Positions 18,318 through 27,107 of a DNA stretch of 56,323 bases are shown here, one piece after another; the first letter of the stretch is position 1, and each line of letters starts with the position of its first letter. The DNA lies in NCBI RefSeq assembly GCF_018918205.1, contig NZ_JAHLQB010000029.1, positions 1-56,323 of the forward strand. Reading direction: 5' to 3'. The notes below the pieces were generated by a model. It had not been told where the DNA came from and did not search any database. It saw only the letters and a program-made list of their open reading frames with translations. A program made the position numbers and the translations under genes. Source of the DNA: Lachnoclostridium sp. MSJ-17. GTDB lineage: Bacteria; Bacillota; Clostridia; Oscillospirales; Acutalibacteraceae.

Positions 18318-18407
18318 GGGGTTTTCTTGACTTTGTTTGACTTTTTTTCAAAACGGCGATTTGTAACGGGTATTTTAAATTATATGCGCGGCGCTTTGCG
18401 TATATGA

Positions 18408-18437
18408 CAAAACACTCCCCGAATAACCCGGGGAGTG
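18408..18437 (-). terminator. Terminator of the MerR-type gene
   Basis: Perfect 9-bp GC-rich arms (18413-18421 and 18429-18437), 7-base loop, then TTTTG on the minus strand, 7 bases after the gene's stop codon. Confidence 0.8.
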
Positions 18438-18444
18438 AAACGAT

Positions 18445-19173
18445 TTACGCATTATCCTTTGGTCTTGCGACCTCTACGCAAAAGCCGCGGTGTCCGCACG
18501 AGCTGCATGTAAGCTTGCGCGTCGAAGGCGTATGATTTGCGAAAAGCGCCTCTCTCACCTTGGGCACGAATACGGTATGGCACTGAGGGCAGATATACGC
18601 CACGCTGTTAAAATAATAGCGCGAGATGAGCACGCCGTAGACTACGTCGATTACCGCCCAGATTACAAACGGCCACCAGATACCGACTGTGACCCATAGA
18701 ACGATCGTCGCTATCTGCAATAAAGTGACGGGAATGGCGGAGAGCAAAATGTTTCTGTGGATTTTTCTTAATTCTTTCTTGCCTGTCATAGTATGAGCTA
18801 TGTCGCCGATGGATTCAACGGAGAAGTTCTCGATATCCTTCAGCTCGCGCTTCATCTGCTTGATTTTGGCGAGCCTGTCGCTGCATTCGTTCAGCTCGGC
18901 GGTCAGAGTCTGCTCCTGCTGCTCCAGAAGAAGCATGATAACGCTGCCGGGGTCGTCCTCGGACGTCAGCTTTGAAATCGAATCGATATTAAAACCGAGT
19001 CCGCGAAGAAAGCATATGACTCTGAGCCGCTTAACGTCATTCTCAGAATACAATCTTCTGCCGCCCTCGGAAAGCTCGGACGGAACAAGGATCCCTCGCT
19101 TATCGTAATACTGGACGGTTCTGACGGTAACTCCGCAGAGCTTTGCGATTTCTCCTGTTGTGTATTTGGACAC
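18445..19173 (-). CDS. MerR-family regulator with transmembrane and zinc-ribbon C-terminal part
   Basis: 242-aa protein in three parts. Residues about 3-70 are a MerR winged helix (TGEIAKLCGVTVRTVQYYDKRG). Residues about 75-115 form the usual dimerisation coiled coil. The C-terminal half has two hydrophobic segments (about 142-185) and a zinc-ribbon-like CPQC...CSSC-H-C region (about 195-232). Most MerR proteins are soluble, so this one looks membrane-tethered. The start is a GTG at 19173, 8 bases after AAGGAGG; a GTG at 19182 abuts that site. It is monocistronic with its own terminator. The signal sensed is unknown. Confidence 0.82.
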   Translation of the reverse strand: MSKYTTGEIAKLCGVTVRTVQYYDKRGILVPSELSEGGRRLYSENDVKRLRVICFLRGLGFNIDSISKLTSEDDPGSVIMLLLEQQEQTLTAELNECSDRLAKIKQMKRELKDIENFSVESIGDIAHTMTGKKELRKIHRNILLSAIPVTLLQIATIVLWVTVGIWWPFVIWAVIDVVYGVLISRYYFNSVAYICPQCHTVFVPKVREALFANHTPSTRKLTCSSCGHRGFCVEVARPKDNA

Positions 19174-19223
19174 AGCCTTCACCTCCTTGACTATAACATA
19201 GCATATTACGCAGCGTCACAAGC

Positions 19224-19244
19224 AATACCTTACGTAAGGGTATT
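19224..19244. promoter_or_regulatory. Palindrome upstream of the MerR-type gene, possible operator
   Basis: A 12-base palindrome CCTTACGTAAGG (19228-19239) lies within a longer AATACC...GGTATT dyad, about 50 bases before the MerR start codon. MerR proteins commonly bind such dyads in their own promoters. The promoter boxes are not clear, so autoregulation is inference. Confidence 0.4.
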
Positions 19245-19254
19245 TTTAAAAATA

Positions 19255-19290
19255 TCAAAAATCAGGCGGTACAGCCGCAGCCATACCGCC
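19255..19290 (-). terminator. Terminator of the iorAB-paaK-ACT operon
   Basis: Perfect 7-bp arms GGCGGTA/TACCGCC (19265-19271 and 19284-19290), followed on the minus strand by TGATTTTTGATATTTTT. Confidence 0.8.
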
Positions 19291-19303
19291 GTAATTAATC
19301 AAA

Positions 19304-19732
19304 TCAGATGTCTTTGATGTCTTCCTCACAGAGTGTGGGAATGTTGTGCTCTTTAAGAACCTGCTCCGCCTTTTCAGCGTCGTCTACGCGGATAACAACG
19401 TACGCGCCGAAATCCTCGGAGGCAGTGAATGCGTAAATGTACTCGATATTAACCTCAGCCTGCGCGAGAAAATCAAGCACATAGCAGAGCGCGCCTACCC
19501 TGTCCTCGAGCTTTGCCGCAATGACGGTCGTGGTGTTGATAATGGACTCCTTGCTCAATACCTCGATGGTCTTGGGTGTGTCGGAGGTGATCAGGCGGAG
19601 AATGCCGAAATCCCTTGTCTCGGCAATGCTCAGAGCGCGGATGTTGAGTCCCGAGTCCGCAATCATCTTGAGCGTTTCATGCAGCTTGCCGGGTTGGTTT
19701 TCTACAAATACTGAAACTTGTCGGATTGCCAT
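19304..19732 (-). CDS. Tandem ACT-domain protein
   Basis: 142-aa protein made of two ACT-type repeats (about residues 3-68 and 70-138): RQVSVFVENQPGKLHETLKMI and VIAAKLEDRVGALCYVLDFL. ACT domains bind amino acids and usually regulate metabolic enzymes. ATG 19732 has AAAGGA at good spacing. The gene lies 26 bases after the phenylacetate-CoA ligase homologue and ends the iorAB operon. Similar ACT proteins are known next to this ligase in other anaerobes and probably respond to an aromatic or branched amino acid. The ligand is not visible. Confidence 0.88.
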   Translation of the reverse strand: MAIRQVSVFVENQPGKLHETLKMIADSGLNIRALSIAETRDFGILRLITSDTPKTIEVLSKESIINTTTVIAAKLEDRVGALCYVLDFLAQAEVNIEYIYAFTASEDFGAYVVIRVDDAEKAEQVLKEHNIPTLCEEDIKDI

Positions 19733-19758
19733 AACTTTTCCTTTCTCCGTTAACGGGA

Positions 19759-21066
19759 TCAATCGTGCAGCTTGCGCCTGTCAATTACGCGGACAGCCTT
19801 GCCTTCGCTGCGGGTGATAGACTTGGGCGGCACAAGGTGGATTTTCGGACCGATGCCCAGCATTGTGCGCATCGCGGCTTCGAGCTTTCTTTCCTTGGCG
19901 AGGTTCTCGGAAACGATATCCGAGAAGAACTCGGGCTTGAGCTCGACGTTGATATCAAAGGTATCTGTATTGTTCTTGCGGTCGATAATGATCTGGTAGT
20001 TGGGCGTGTAGCCTTCCTTAAGCAGTACGGTCTCGATCTGGCTCGGGAATACGTTTACGCCGCGGATGATCATCATGTCGTCGCTTCTGCCCATGGGCTT
20101 GCACATTCTGACATGAGTTCTTCCGCAGGAGCACTTCTCGCGGGTCAGCACGCAGATATCGCGGGTTCTGTAACGGAGAAGCGGAAAAGCTTCCTTGTCG
20201 AGAGCGGTGAATACGAGCTCGCCCTTTGAACCCTCGGGAAGCACCTCGCCCGTTTCGGGATCGATGATCTCGGCGTAGAAGTGATCCTCGTTGATGTGCA
20301 TTCCGCGCTGTTCCTCACACTCGAAGGAAACGCCGGGGCCGCTGATTTCGGTCAGGCCGTAGATGTCGTAAGCCTTGATTCCGAGGCTCTCCTCGATGTT
20401 GCGTCTCATCTCCTCAGTCCACGGCTCCGCTCCGAAGATACCTGCCTTGAGCTTGTTATCCTCGGGCTTGTAGCCCATCTCGGCGAGGGTTTCGCCGATG
20501 TACGCGGCGTATGAGGGTGTGCAGCAGAGGATAGTCGAACCCAAATCCATCATGAACTGAATCTGGCGCTCGGTGTTGCCCGACGACATGGGAAGCGTAA
20601 GGCAGCCTACCTTGTGAGAGCCGCCGTGGAGTCCGGCGCCGCCTGTAAACAGACCGTAGCCGTAGCAAACCTGGCACACGTCGTCCTCTGTTCCGCCTAC
20701 AGCTACGATAGCTCTTGCGGTGCATTCCTCCCAGAGGTCAACGTCGTGCTGAGTGTAAAACGCTACTACGCGCTTTCCTGTGGTGCCTGAGGTCGACTGG
20801 ATTCTGACGCAGTCCTTGATGTCTGTCGCGAGCAGTCCGTAGGGATAAGCCTCGCGGAGGTCTTCCTTTGAGAGAAACGGCAGCTTTTTGATATCGTCTA
20901 CCGACTTGATATCCTCGGGCTTAACGCCCTTCTTGTCCATGAGGTCGCGGTAATACGGAACGTTCTCGTACACATGCTTGACCTGTTTTACGATTTTTTC
21001 ATTCTGGATTCTCAGAATTTCCTCGCGAGAGGCGGTTTCAATTTCGGGCTGGTAATACTTGCCCAT
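19759..21066 (-). CDS. paaK: Phenylacetate-CoA ligase family protein (AMP-forming)
   Basis: 435-aa adenylate-forming enzyme. The AMP-binding P-loop STSGTTGKR is at about residue 89-97, the DIYGLTEISGPG motif at about 235, and the hinge RYRTRDI further on. A C-terminal PaaK-type domain contains GVNVFPSQIE. It would join an aryl acid such as phenylacetate to CoA. Located between iorB and an ACT-domain gene, it may use or recycle the acyl-CoA products of indolepyruvate-type oxidoreductases, with ATP yield in the reverse direction. AAGGAGTG precedes the ATG at 21066. An 86-base gap with a small GCCGC/GCGGC hairpin separates it from iorB. Confidence 0.9.
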   Translation of the reverse strand: MGKYYQPEIETASREEILRIQNEKIVKQVKHVYENVPYYRDLMDKKGVKPEDIKSVDDIKKLPFLSKEDLREAYPYGLLATDIKDCVRIQSTSGTTGKRVVAFYTQHDVDLWEECTARAIVAVGGTEDDVCQVCYGYGLFTGGAGLHGGSHKVGCLTLPMSSGNTERQIQFMMDLGSTILCCTPSYAAYIGETLAEMGYKPEDNKLKAGIFGAEPWTEEMRRNIEESLGIKAYDIYGLTEISGPGVSFECEEQRGMHINEDHFYAEIIDPETGEVLPEGSKGELVFTALDKEAFPLLRYRTRDICVLTREKCSCGRTHVRMCKPMGRSDDMMIIRGVNVFPSQIETVLLKEGYTPNYQIIIDRKNNTDTFDINVELKPEFFSDIVSENLAKERKLEAAMRTMLGIGPKIHLVPPKSITRSEGKAVRVIDRRKLHD

Positions 21067-21152
21067 TGGCGGTCACTCCTTTGTTTTATTATTCCTAATA
21101 TAAACCCATTATATTAAATGCGCTGCCGCTTTTTCCCGTTAGCGGCTATGCC

Positions 21153-21725
21153 TTAATAATTATAACCCAATTCAAAAGCCTTGAGGTTGACGTCAACAAA
21201 CTGAGGCTTTACGGTTTTCTTTATCATTTCGATCCACTTCTCTTTTTCGATGTGGAAATACTTGGCAAGTCTGCCCATGAGCACGATGTTTACGCTCTTG
21301 GCATTGCCTGCCTGCTGCGCGAGTGAAAGCGCGTCGATCTCGTCGACGAACACACCCTTAGCCTTGAGCTCACCGAGGACGTTTTCGGGGTACTCGGCAG
21401 CTCCGGTGATAACCGGCATCGGGTCGATCATCTGTGTGTTTACGATGATTTTTCCGTCCAGACGAAGGTTTTCAACATAGCGGGCTGCCTCGATCTTCTC
21501 AAACGAGATGATGTAATCCGCCTCGCCCTTTGCGATGACGGGAGAATAGACGTTGTCGCCGAAGCGGACGTAGGTGACTACGGAACCGCCGCGCTGGCTC
21601 ATGCCGTGAACCTCGCTGACCTTTACGTCGTAACCCTCCGCGACGAGCAGAGCGCCTAAGAGCTTACTTGCGAGGAGACTTCCCTGACCGCCTACGCCGA
21701 CGATCATTACATTCTTTGTTTCCAT
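21153..21725 (-). CDS. iorB: Indolepyruvate:ferredoxin oxidoreductase, beta subunit
   Basis: 190-aa gamma/beta-type subunit of 2-oxoacid:ferredoxin oxidoreductases. It has VGVGGQGSLLASKLLG near the N terminus and SEVHGMSQRGGSVVTYVRFG, both signatures of the family. Together with IorA it oxidises aryl pyruvates, made from Trp, Phe or Tyr by transamination, to aryl-acetyl-CoA while reducing ferredoxin. The ATG at 21725 has GGAG 9 bases upstream and lies 1 base after the iorA stop. Confidence 0.94.
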   Translation of the reverse strand: METKNVMIVGVGGQGSLLASKLLGALLVAEGYDVKVSEVHGMSQRGGSVVTYVRFGDNVYSPVIAKGEADYIISFEKIEAARYVENLRLDGKIIVNTQMIDPMPVITGAAEYPENVLGELKAKGVFVDEIDALSLAQQAGNAKSVNIVLMGRLAKYFHIEKEKWIEMIKKTVKPQFVDVNLKAFELGYNY

Positions 21726-21726
21726 T

Positions 21727-23463
21727 TTATCTGTCTCCTTTCTCAATCGCGCCGAGCTTGCACAGCTGGGTGCAGACGTCGCAGCCTACGCACTGGGTGA
21801 AGTCAACGACAGCCTTTTTATCCTTGATGCTGATCGCGGGACAGCCGAGCTTCATGCACTGACGGCAGCCTACGCACTTGTCCTTGTTAACGGTAACCGG
21901 AGACTTAGCCTTGACGTATTTGAGCAGCATACAGGGTCTGCGCGAAATAATTACGCTGGGAGCGTCAGCGGCAAGCTCCTCGAGAATAGCCTCCTCGCAC
22001 TCCTTGAGGTTGTACGGGTCTACGACTCTTACTCTCTCAATGCCGATTGAATGACAGAGAGCCTCGAGATTGACCGCGAGAGCCGGGTCGCCCTTGATAT
22101 TGTAGCCGGTCGTCGGGTTCTGCTGATGACCCGTCATACCGGTGATTGAATTATCGAGAATGATTACGGTGGAATTCGAGCCGTTGTAGGCAACGTTTAC
22201 AAGACCCGTCATGCCCGAATGCATGAAGGTTGAATCGCCGATGACGCAGACGGTCTTTTTCTCGCTGTCGGCGCCGCCCGCCTTGTTGAAGCCGTGAAGT
22301 CCCGAAACAGACGCGCCCATGCAGAGGGTCGAATCGAGAGCGAACAGCGGTGCCGCCGAACCGAGGGTGTAGCAGCCGATATCGCCGAGGCAGGTGATTT
22401 TATGCTTGGCGAGGGTGTAGAACAGTCCGCGGTGAGGACAGCCGGCGCACATTACGGGCGGACGGACCGGTACAGGCGCGTCGAGAGAAACATTCTCAGG
22501 CTGCAAAAGTCCGAAAGCCTCGCGGATAGTGGTCTGGTTGTACTCGCCTATGGGTGAGAACATCTCCTTGCCGGTGCAGGGAATTCCGAGAGAATTGAGA
22601 TGTGACTCGATGATTCCGTCGAGCTCCTCAACAACATAGAGCTTGTCTACCTTGGAAGCGAAATCCCTGATGATCTCAGTCGGAAGCGGGTTTACGATGC
22701 CGAGCTTGAGCACTGAAACGCTGTCGCCGAATACCTCCTTGACATACTGGTAGCAGGTGCCCGAGCAGATGATGCCCTTCTCTGTTCCGCCGTACTCGAC
22801 GCGGTTGAGAGAGCTGGTCTCGGACATTTCAGCGATTTTTCTGGTTCTCTCCTCGACAAACGGGTGTCTGCGGATAGCGTTTGCCGGAGCCATGATATAT
22901 TTCTGAGGATTCTTTTCGTAAGCGGGAAGCTCCTTCTCTACTCTGTCCTCGAGCTCAACCGCAGCCTGTGAGTGCGCAATGCGTGTGCACATGCGGACGA
23001 TTACGGGAGTGTCGAACTTTTCGGAGATCTCAAACGCTTCCTTGACAAAGAGCTTTGCCTCGGCTGAATCCGCGGGCTCGAGCATGGGAACCTTGGCGGC
23101 GATAGCGTAGTGACGGGAATCCTGCTCATTCTGTGAGGAATGCATAGCAGGGTCGTCGGCGACGAAAATAACCATACCGCCGTTAACGCCCGTGTATGAG
23201 AGCGTAAAGAGCGGGTCGGCGGCTACGTTGAGTCCGACGTGCTTCATCGCGCAGGCGCTGCGCACGCCGCGCAGTGACGCACCGAACGCGACCTCTGTGG
23301 CGACCTTCTCGTTGGGAGCCCATTCGCAGTAGATTTCATCATACTTCGCGGCAAATTCGGTGATTTCGGTAGAAGGCGTACCGGGGTAGCTTGACACTAC
23401 CTTGACGCCCGCTTCGTAAAGACCTCTGGCTACTGCCTCGTTGCCTAACATTAACTTTTTCAC
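21727..23463 (-). CDS. iorA: Indolepyruvate:ferredoxin oxidoreductase, alpha subunit
   Basis: 578-aa thiamine-diphosphate-dependent catalytic subunit. The N-terminal pyrimidine-binding domain includes SSYPGTPSTEI. The TPP-binding region lies near residue 360-430 (GDIGCYTLG, GDSTFMHSGMTGL). A C-terminal ferredoxin domain has two CxxCxxC-type clusters (CVGCRQCMKLGCP and CVGCDVCTQLCK, about 530-575). The start is a GTG with GGAGG 11 bases upstream. A strong promoter lies at 23531-23559. The enzyme works in cytosolic amino-acid fermentation. Confidence 0.96.
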   Translation of the reverse strand: MKKLMLGNEAVARGLYEAGVKVVSSYPGTPSTEITEFAAKYDEIYCEWAPNEKVATEVAFGASLRGVRSACAMKHVGLNVAADPLFTLSYTGVNGGMVIFVADDPAMHSSQNEQDSRHYAIAAKVPMLEPADSAEAKLFVKEAFEISEKFDTPVIVRMCTRIAHSQAAVELEDRVEKELPAYEKNPQKYIMAPANAIRRHPFVEERTRKIAEMSETSSLNRVEYGGTEKGIICSGTCYQYVKEVFGDSVSVLKLGIVNPLPTEIIRDFASKVDKLYVVEELDGIIESHLNSLGIPCTGKEMFSPIGEYNQTTIREAFGLLQPENVSLDAPVPVRPPVMCAGCPHRGLFYTLAKHKITCLGDIGCYTLGSAAPLFALDSTLCMGASVSGLHGFNKAGGADSEKKTVCVIGDSTFMHSGMTGLVNVAYNGSNSTVIILDNSITGMTGHQQNPTTGYNIKGDPALAVNLEALCHSIGIERVRVVDPYNLKECEEAILEELAADAPSVIISRRPCMLLKYVKAKSPVTVNKDKCVGCRQCMKLGCPAISIKDKKAVVDFTQCVGCDVCTQLCKLGAIEKGDR

Positions 23464-23530
23464 TTGAAATTAATCCTCCATTACAACCGCTGTACAATAA
23501 GCACAGCAGTTTTTATTCAAATTAAACTAT

Positions 23531-23559
23531 ATTATAACATATAACGAATACAATTACAA
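23531..23559 (-). promoter_or_regulatory. Promoter of the iorAB-paaK-ACT operon
   Basis: TTGTAA (23559-23554), 17 bases, perfect TATAAT (23536-23531) on the minus strand, about 70 bases before the iorA start. A small CTGCTGTGC/GTACAGCGG imperfect repeat lies in the leader. Confidence 0.75.
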
Positions 23560-23576
23560 GTATTCATAAACAATTT

Positions 23577-26500
23577 CTATTTAACGACAACGTTCTTTTC
23601 CCCGAGCTGGTGTTTGAGCTCGCGGATCATCACGTCGTTTAGGCTGACCCACATATTCGAGGGAGCCCTGACCTGACGCTTTGTGTCCGCCAGATAGAAT
23701 ATCACCGGCGTCCTGCCGTCAAAAATATCGATCACACGCTTTGCGCGGCGGTACATCTCGGTATTGAGGTCGTCTATCTTGATATAGAGCGCCGTCGGAT
23801 TCTTCGGGATAACGCCGGGATTCTGCAAAGGCTTTGAAGCTTGTGAATTTATATTCTCCGCCTGCTGCGCGGGCAGCGGAGTGTTTTCACATTCCTCGTT
23901 CGGGCGCGCCTTGTCAACCGAATCGCAGATGATCTTAGCGGACTGATTCTCCCTGAAATCGAGAGTGCCCTTTACCATTACAACGTTGCCCTCTATCAGA
24001 TGAAGCGCGCACCGCTCGTAGACGTTCGGGAAAATCACCAGCTCAATCGAGCCGAAGCGATCCTCGACCGTCGCGTAAGCCATGAGCTTGTGGGTGCTCG
24101 TCTGGATCGTGCTCGCCTTTGCGACTATGCCGACGACCGTGACCTTCTGCCTGTCGCGGTACTCGGATTCATCGGAGATTATCTCTCCTATGCTGTCCGC
24201 TTTAATTCTTTTTGAGAATAATGAGCACTTGTCGACCGGGTGACCGCTGATGTACATTCCCGCGATCTCCTTTTCCATTCGCAGAAGCTCGTCATCGGGA
24301 AATTCAGGCAGCTCAGGCACCACAGGCTCGGTGGATTTCACCTCCCTGCCGCCCATGTCAAAAAGCGACATCTGACCGTTGAGGTTGTGCTTCGATTCGT
24401 AGTCAAGGTCATCGAGAACCGCCTTGCTCATGGTGAGCATCTGTCTGCGGTTGGCTCCCAAGCCGTCAAGAGCTCCGCATTTTATCAGGCTTTCAAGCGC
24501 GCGGCTGTTCATGCTCCTGCCGTAGTTTCGCTTGCAGAAGTCGTAAAATGAGCTGTAGGGCTTCTGACGTCTCTCGTATACGATCTGGTCGATAAACTGC
24601 CTGCCGAGATTTTTTACGGCGAGCAAGCCGTAGCGGATATCCCTGCCGCTGACCGAAAAGCCGAGAATGCTGAAATTGACGTGCGGCGGCAAAACACGGA
24701 TGCCGAGGGTCTTGCACTCGGCTGTGTATTTGGCGAGCTTGCTCTGGTCGTCGAGAAAGTTCGAGAGAAGCGCCGCCATGTATTCGCGCGGATAATGAAC
24801 CTTGAGCCACGCGGTCTTGTAGGAAACAAGAGCGTAGGCGGCGGCGTGGGACTTGTTGAACGCGTACCGGGCAAAGCTCTCCATCTCGTTGAAAAGCGAC
24901 TCCGCGACGCGCCTGTCAATTCCTCTGCGCAGGCAGCCCTCTGTGATGATATTGCCGTTTTCGTCGGTCTCACCGTTGATGAAAACATCTCTCTCGTGCT
25001 CCATGACGGAGGCTTTTTTCTTGCTCATCGCGCGGCGGACGATATCAGCCCTGCCCAGACTGTAGCCCGCAAGAGTGCGGAGAATCTGCATTACCTGCTC
25101 CTGATAGACTATGCAGCCGTAGGTCACGCCTAAGATATCCTTGAGCAGCGGGTGCTTATACTTCACCTTTGACGGGTTGTGGCGGCACTCGGTGTATTTC
25201 GGGATGCTGTCCATGGGTCCCGGACGGTAGAGAGATACAACGGCTATCAGATCCTCGATCCTGTCGGGCTTCAAACGCGTCAGAACGCTCTTCATACCGT
25301 TGCTCTCGAACTGGAACACGCCCTCGGTAAGCCCTTTTGAGTACAAATCGTAGACCGCAGGGTCGTCGTCGCGCATTGCTTCGGGATCGTAATCGGGGTG
25401 TGAACGTCTGATAAGCTTTTCAGCGTCGCTTATTACGGTGAGGTTCCTCAGACCGAGAAAGTCCATTTTTAGAAGTCCGAGCTCCTCTATAGTAGTCATT
25501 GTGAACTGGGTAACGACGTTGTCGTCCTTTTTTGAGAGCGGAACGTAGTCGGAAACAGGATTTTCAGTGATAACAACTCCCGCCGCGTGCATGCCCGACT
25601 GTCTCGGCATGCCTTCGACGCGCATGGCGTAGTCGAGCAGCTCCTTTATCTGAGGATCCTCGTCATAGCGGCGGCGGAGCTTGTCATTCGCCTTCAGCGC
25701 GCGGGCGATAGTTATGTCCAGCTCGCGCGGGATCATCTTAGCGATTTCGTCAACAGCAGCGTATGACATTCCCATCACCCTGCCGATATCGCGGATAGCC
25801 TGTCTGCCGCCGAGGGTGCCGAAGGTGACGATCTGGACTACGTTGTCCTCGCCGTACTTGCGGACTACGTAATCGATGACCTCTCCCCTTCGTTCGGCAC
25901 AAAAGTCAATGTCGAAATCCGGCATGCTGACTCGCTCCGGATTCAGGAAGCGCTCGAATATCAGGTTGTATTTTATGGGGTCAACCGCGGTTATTCCTAT
26001 GCAGTAGGCGCACAGCGAACCCGCGCCCGAACCTCTGCCGGGTCCTACGGGAATTCCGTTGGACTTGGCGTACTGCACAAAATCGTTTACTATCAGGAAA
26101 TAATCGACAAAGCCCATTTTATTGATTATTCCTATCTCGTACTCAAGGCGGTCGACAAGGCTTTTGTCGGGGTTTTCGCCGTAGTGCCTGTACAAACCCT
26201 TGTAACACTGACGGCGGAAGTAATCAAGGTGGTCTTCGTTATTGGGAACCGTGTAGTGCGGCAGTCTGCGCACGCCGAATTCAAAATCGACGTTGCAGCG
26301 CATGGCTATGTCGTGGGTATTCTCGAGCGCCTGCGGGTATTTTGAGAATACCTCGCGCATCTCGTCCTCGGTCTTGAGATAGAACTCGTTCGTCTTGAAT
26401 TCCATTTTGTCGGGGTCGTCGAGGGTGCGGTTGGTCTGTATGCACAGGAGAATGTTCTGTATTACATTGTCTTCTTTTTCTATATAATGGCTGTCGTTCG

Positions 26501-27104
26501 TGGCGACGAGTCCCACGCCTGTTTCGCCGGCGATGCGAACCAGATCAGGGATAATACGCCGCTGTTCATCGATGCCGTGATCCTGCAATTCAATAAAAAA
26601 GTTGTCCCTGCCGAACAGGTCGCGGTAATACTCCGCCTTCTTTTTGGCGCCGTTGTAATCACCCGCGGAAAGCTTGCGCGGAATCTCGCCCGCAAGACAG
26701 GCTGACAGGCAGATAAGTCCCTCGTGGTACTGCTCGAGAAGGCTGTCGTCGATACGCGGCTTTGAGTAAAAGCCCTCGGTGAAGCCCTTAGATACGAGCT
26801 TTATCAGGTTGTGGTAGCCTGTGTTGTTTTCGCAGAGCAATACCATGTGGTAGTATTTTTCAAAGGAATTTGTCTTGTCAAACCGCGACTTTGGCGCGAC
26901 ATATACCTCGCAGCCGATCACGGGGTGAATGCCTTCCTTGATACAGGCGCGGTAAAAATCTATCACTCCGTACATGACGCCGTGATCGGTGATAGCGATG
27001 GAGTCAAAGCCCTTTCTTTTTGCGGCGGCAGCGATCTGACTTATACGGCACGCGCCGTCAAGCAGGCTGTATTCGGTATGAACATGGAGATGTGTGAATG
27101 CCAT
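23577..27104 (-). CDS. dnaE: DNA polymerase III subunit alpha (DnaE)
   Basis: 1,175-aa replicative polymerase; in PolC-containing Firmicutes DnaE extends primers before handing over to PolC. The N-terminal PHP domain starts FTHLHVHTEYSLLDGA. The catalytic aspartates are in MPDFDIDF (about residue 395). The finger/HhH region and a C-terminal OB fold (KVTVVGIVAKAST, about 990-1070) follow. It starts 3 bases after the xseA stop, with AGGAG before the ATG, so it is the last gene of the nusB operon. No hairpin terminator follows it before the iorA promoter. Confidence 0.97.
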   Translation of the reverse strand: MAFTHLHVHTEYSLLDGACRISQIAAAAKRKGFDSIAITDHGVMYGVIDFYRACIKEGIHPVIGCEVYVAPKSRFDKTNSFEKYYHMVLLCENNTGYHNLIKLVSKGFTEGFYSKPRIDDSLLEQYHEGLICLSACLAGEIPRKLSAGDYNGAKKKAEYYRDLFGRDNFFIELQDHGIDEQRRIIPDLVRIAGETGVGLVATNDSHYIEKEDNVIQNILLCIQTNRTLDDPDKMEFKTNEFYLKTEDEMREVFSKYPQALENTHDIAMRCNVDFEFGVRRLPHYTVPNNEDHLDYFRRQCYKGLYRHYGENPDKSLVDRLEYEIGIINKMGFVDYFLIVNDFVQYAKSNGIPVGPGRGSGAGSLCAYCIGITAVDPIKYNLIFERFLNPERVSMPDFDIDFCAERRGEVIDYVVRKYGEDNVVQIVTFGTLGGRQAIRDIGRVMGMSYAAVDEIAKMIPRELDITIARALKANDKLRRRYDEDPQIKELLDYAMRVEGMPRQSGMHAAGVVITENPVSDYVPLSKKDDNVVTQFTMTTIEELGLLKMDFLGLRNLTVISDAEKLIRRSHPDYDPEAMRDDDPAVYDLYSKGLTEGVFQFESNGMKSVLTRLKPDRIEDLIAVVSLYRPGPMDSIPKYTECRHNPSKVKYKHPLLKDILGVTYGCIVYQEQVMQILRTLAGYSLGRADIVRRAMSKKKASVMEHERDVFINGETDENGNIITEGCLRRGIDRRVAESLFNEMESFARYAFNKSHAAAYALVSYKTAWLKVHYPREYMAALLSNFLDDQSKLAKYTAECKTLGIRVLPPHVNFSILGFSVSGRDIRYGLLAVKNLGRQFIDQIVYERRQKPYSSFYDFCKRNYGRSMNSRALESLIKCGALDGLGANRRQMLTMSKAVLDDLDYESKHNLNGQMSLFDMGGREVKSTEPVVPELPEFPDDELLRMEKEIAGMYISGHPVDKCSLFSKRIKADSIGEIISDESEYRDRQKVTVVGIVAKASTIQTSTHKLMAYATVEDRFGSIELVIFPNVYERCALHLIEGNVVMVKGTLDFRENQSAKIICDSVDKARPNEECENTPLPAQQAENINSQASKPLQNPGVIPKNPTALYIKIDDLNTEMYRRAKRVIDIFDGRTPVIFYLADTKRQVRAPSNMWVSLNDVMIRELKHQLGEKNVVVK

Positions 27105-27107
27105 AAT

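Noticed and set aside
21067..21152. Possible terminator or promoter between iorB and paaK
   Set aside because: The hairpin has only 5-bp arms without a T run and no good promoter boxes; best read as a short operon gap.
19759..23463. A complete aerobic phenylacetate (paa) degradation cluster
   Set aside because: Only the ligase is present; the ring epoxidase genes are absent and the iorAB partner points to anaerobic aryl-pyruvate metabolism.
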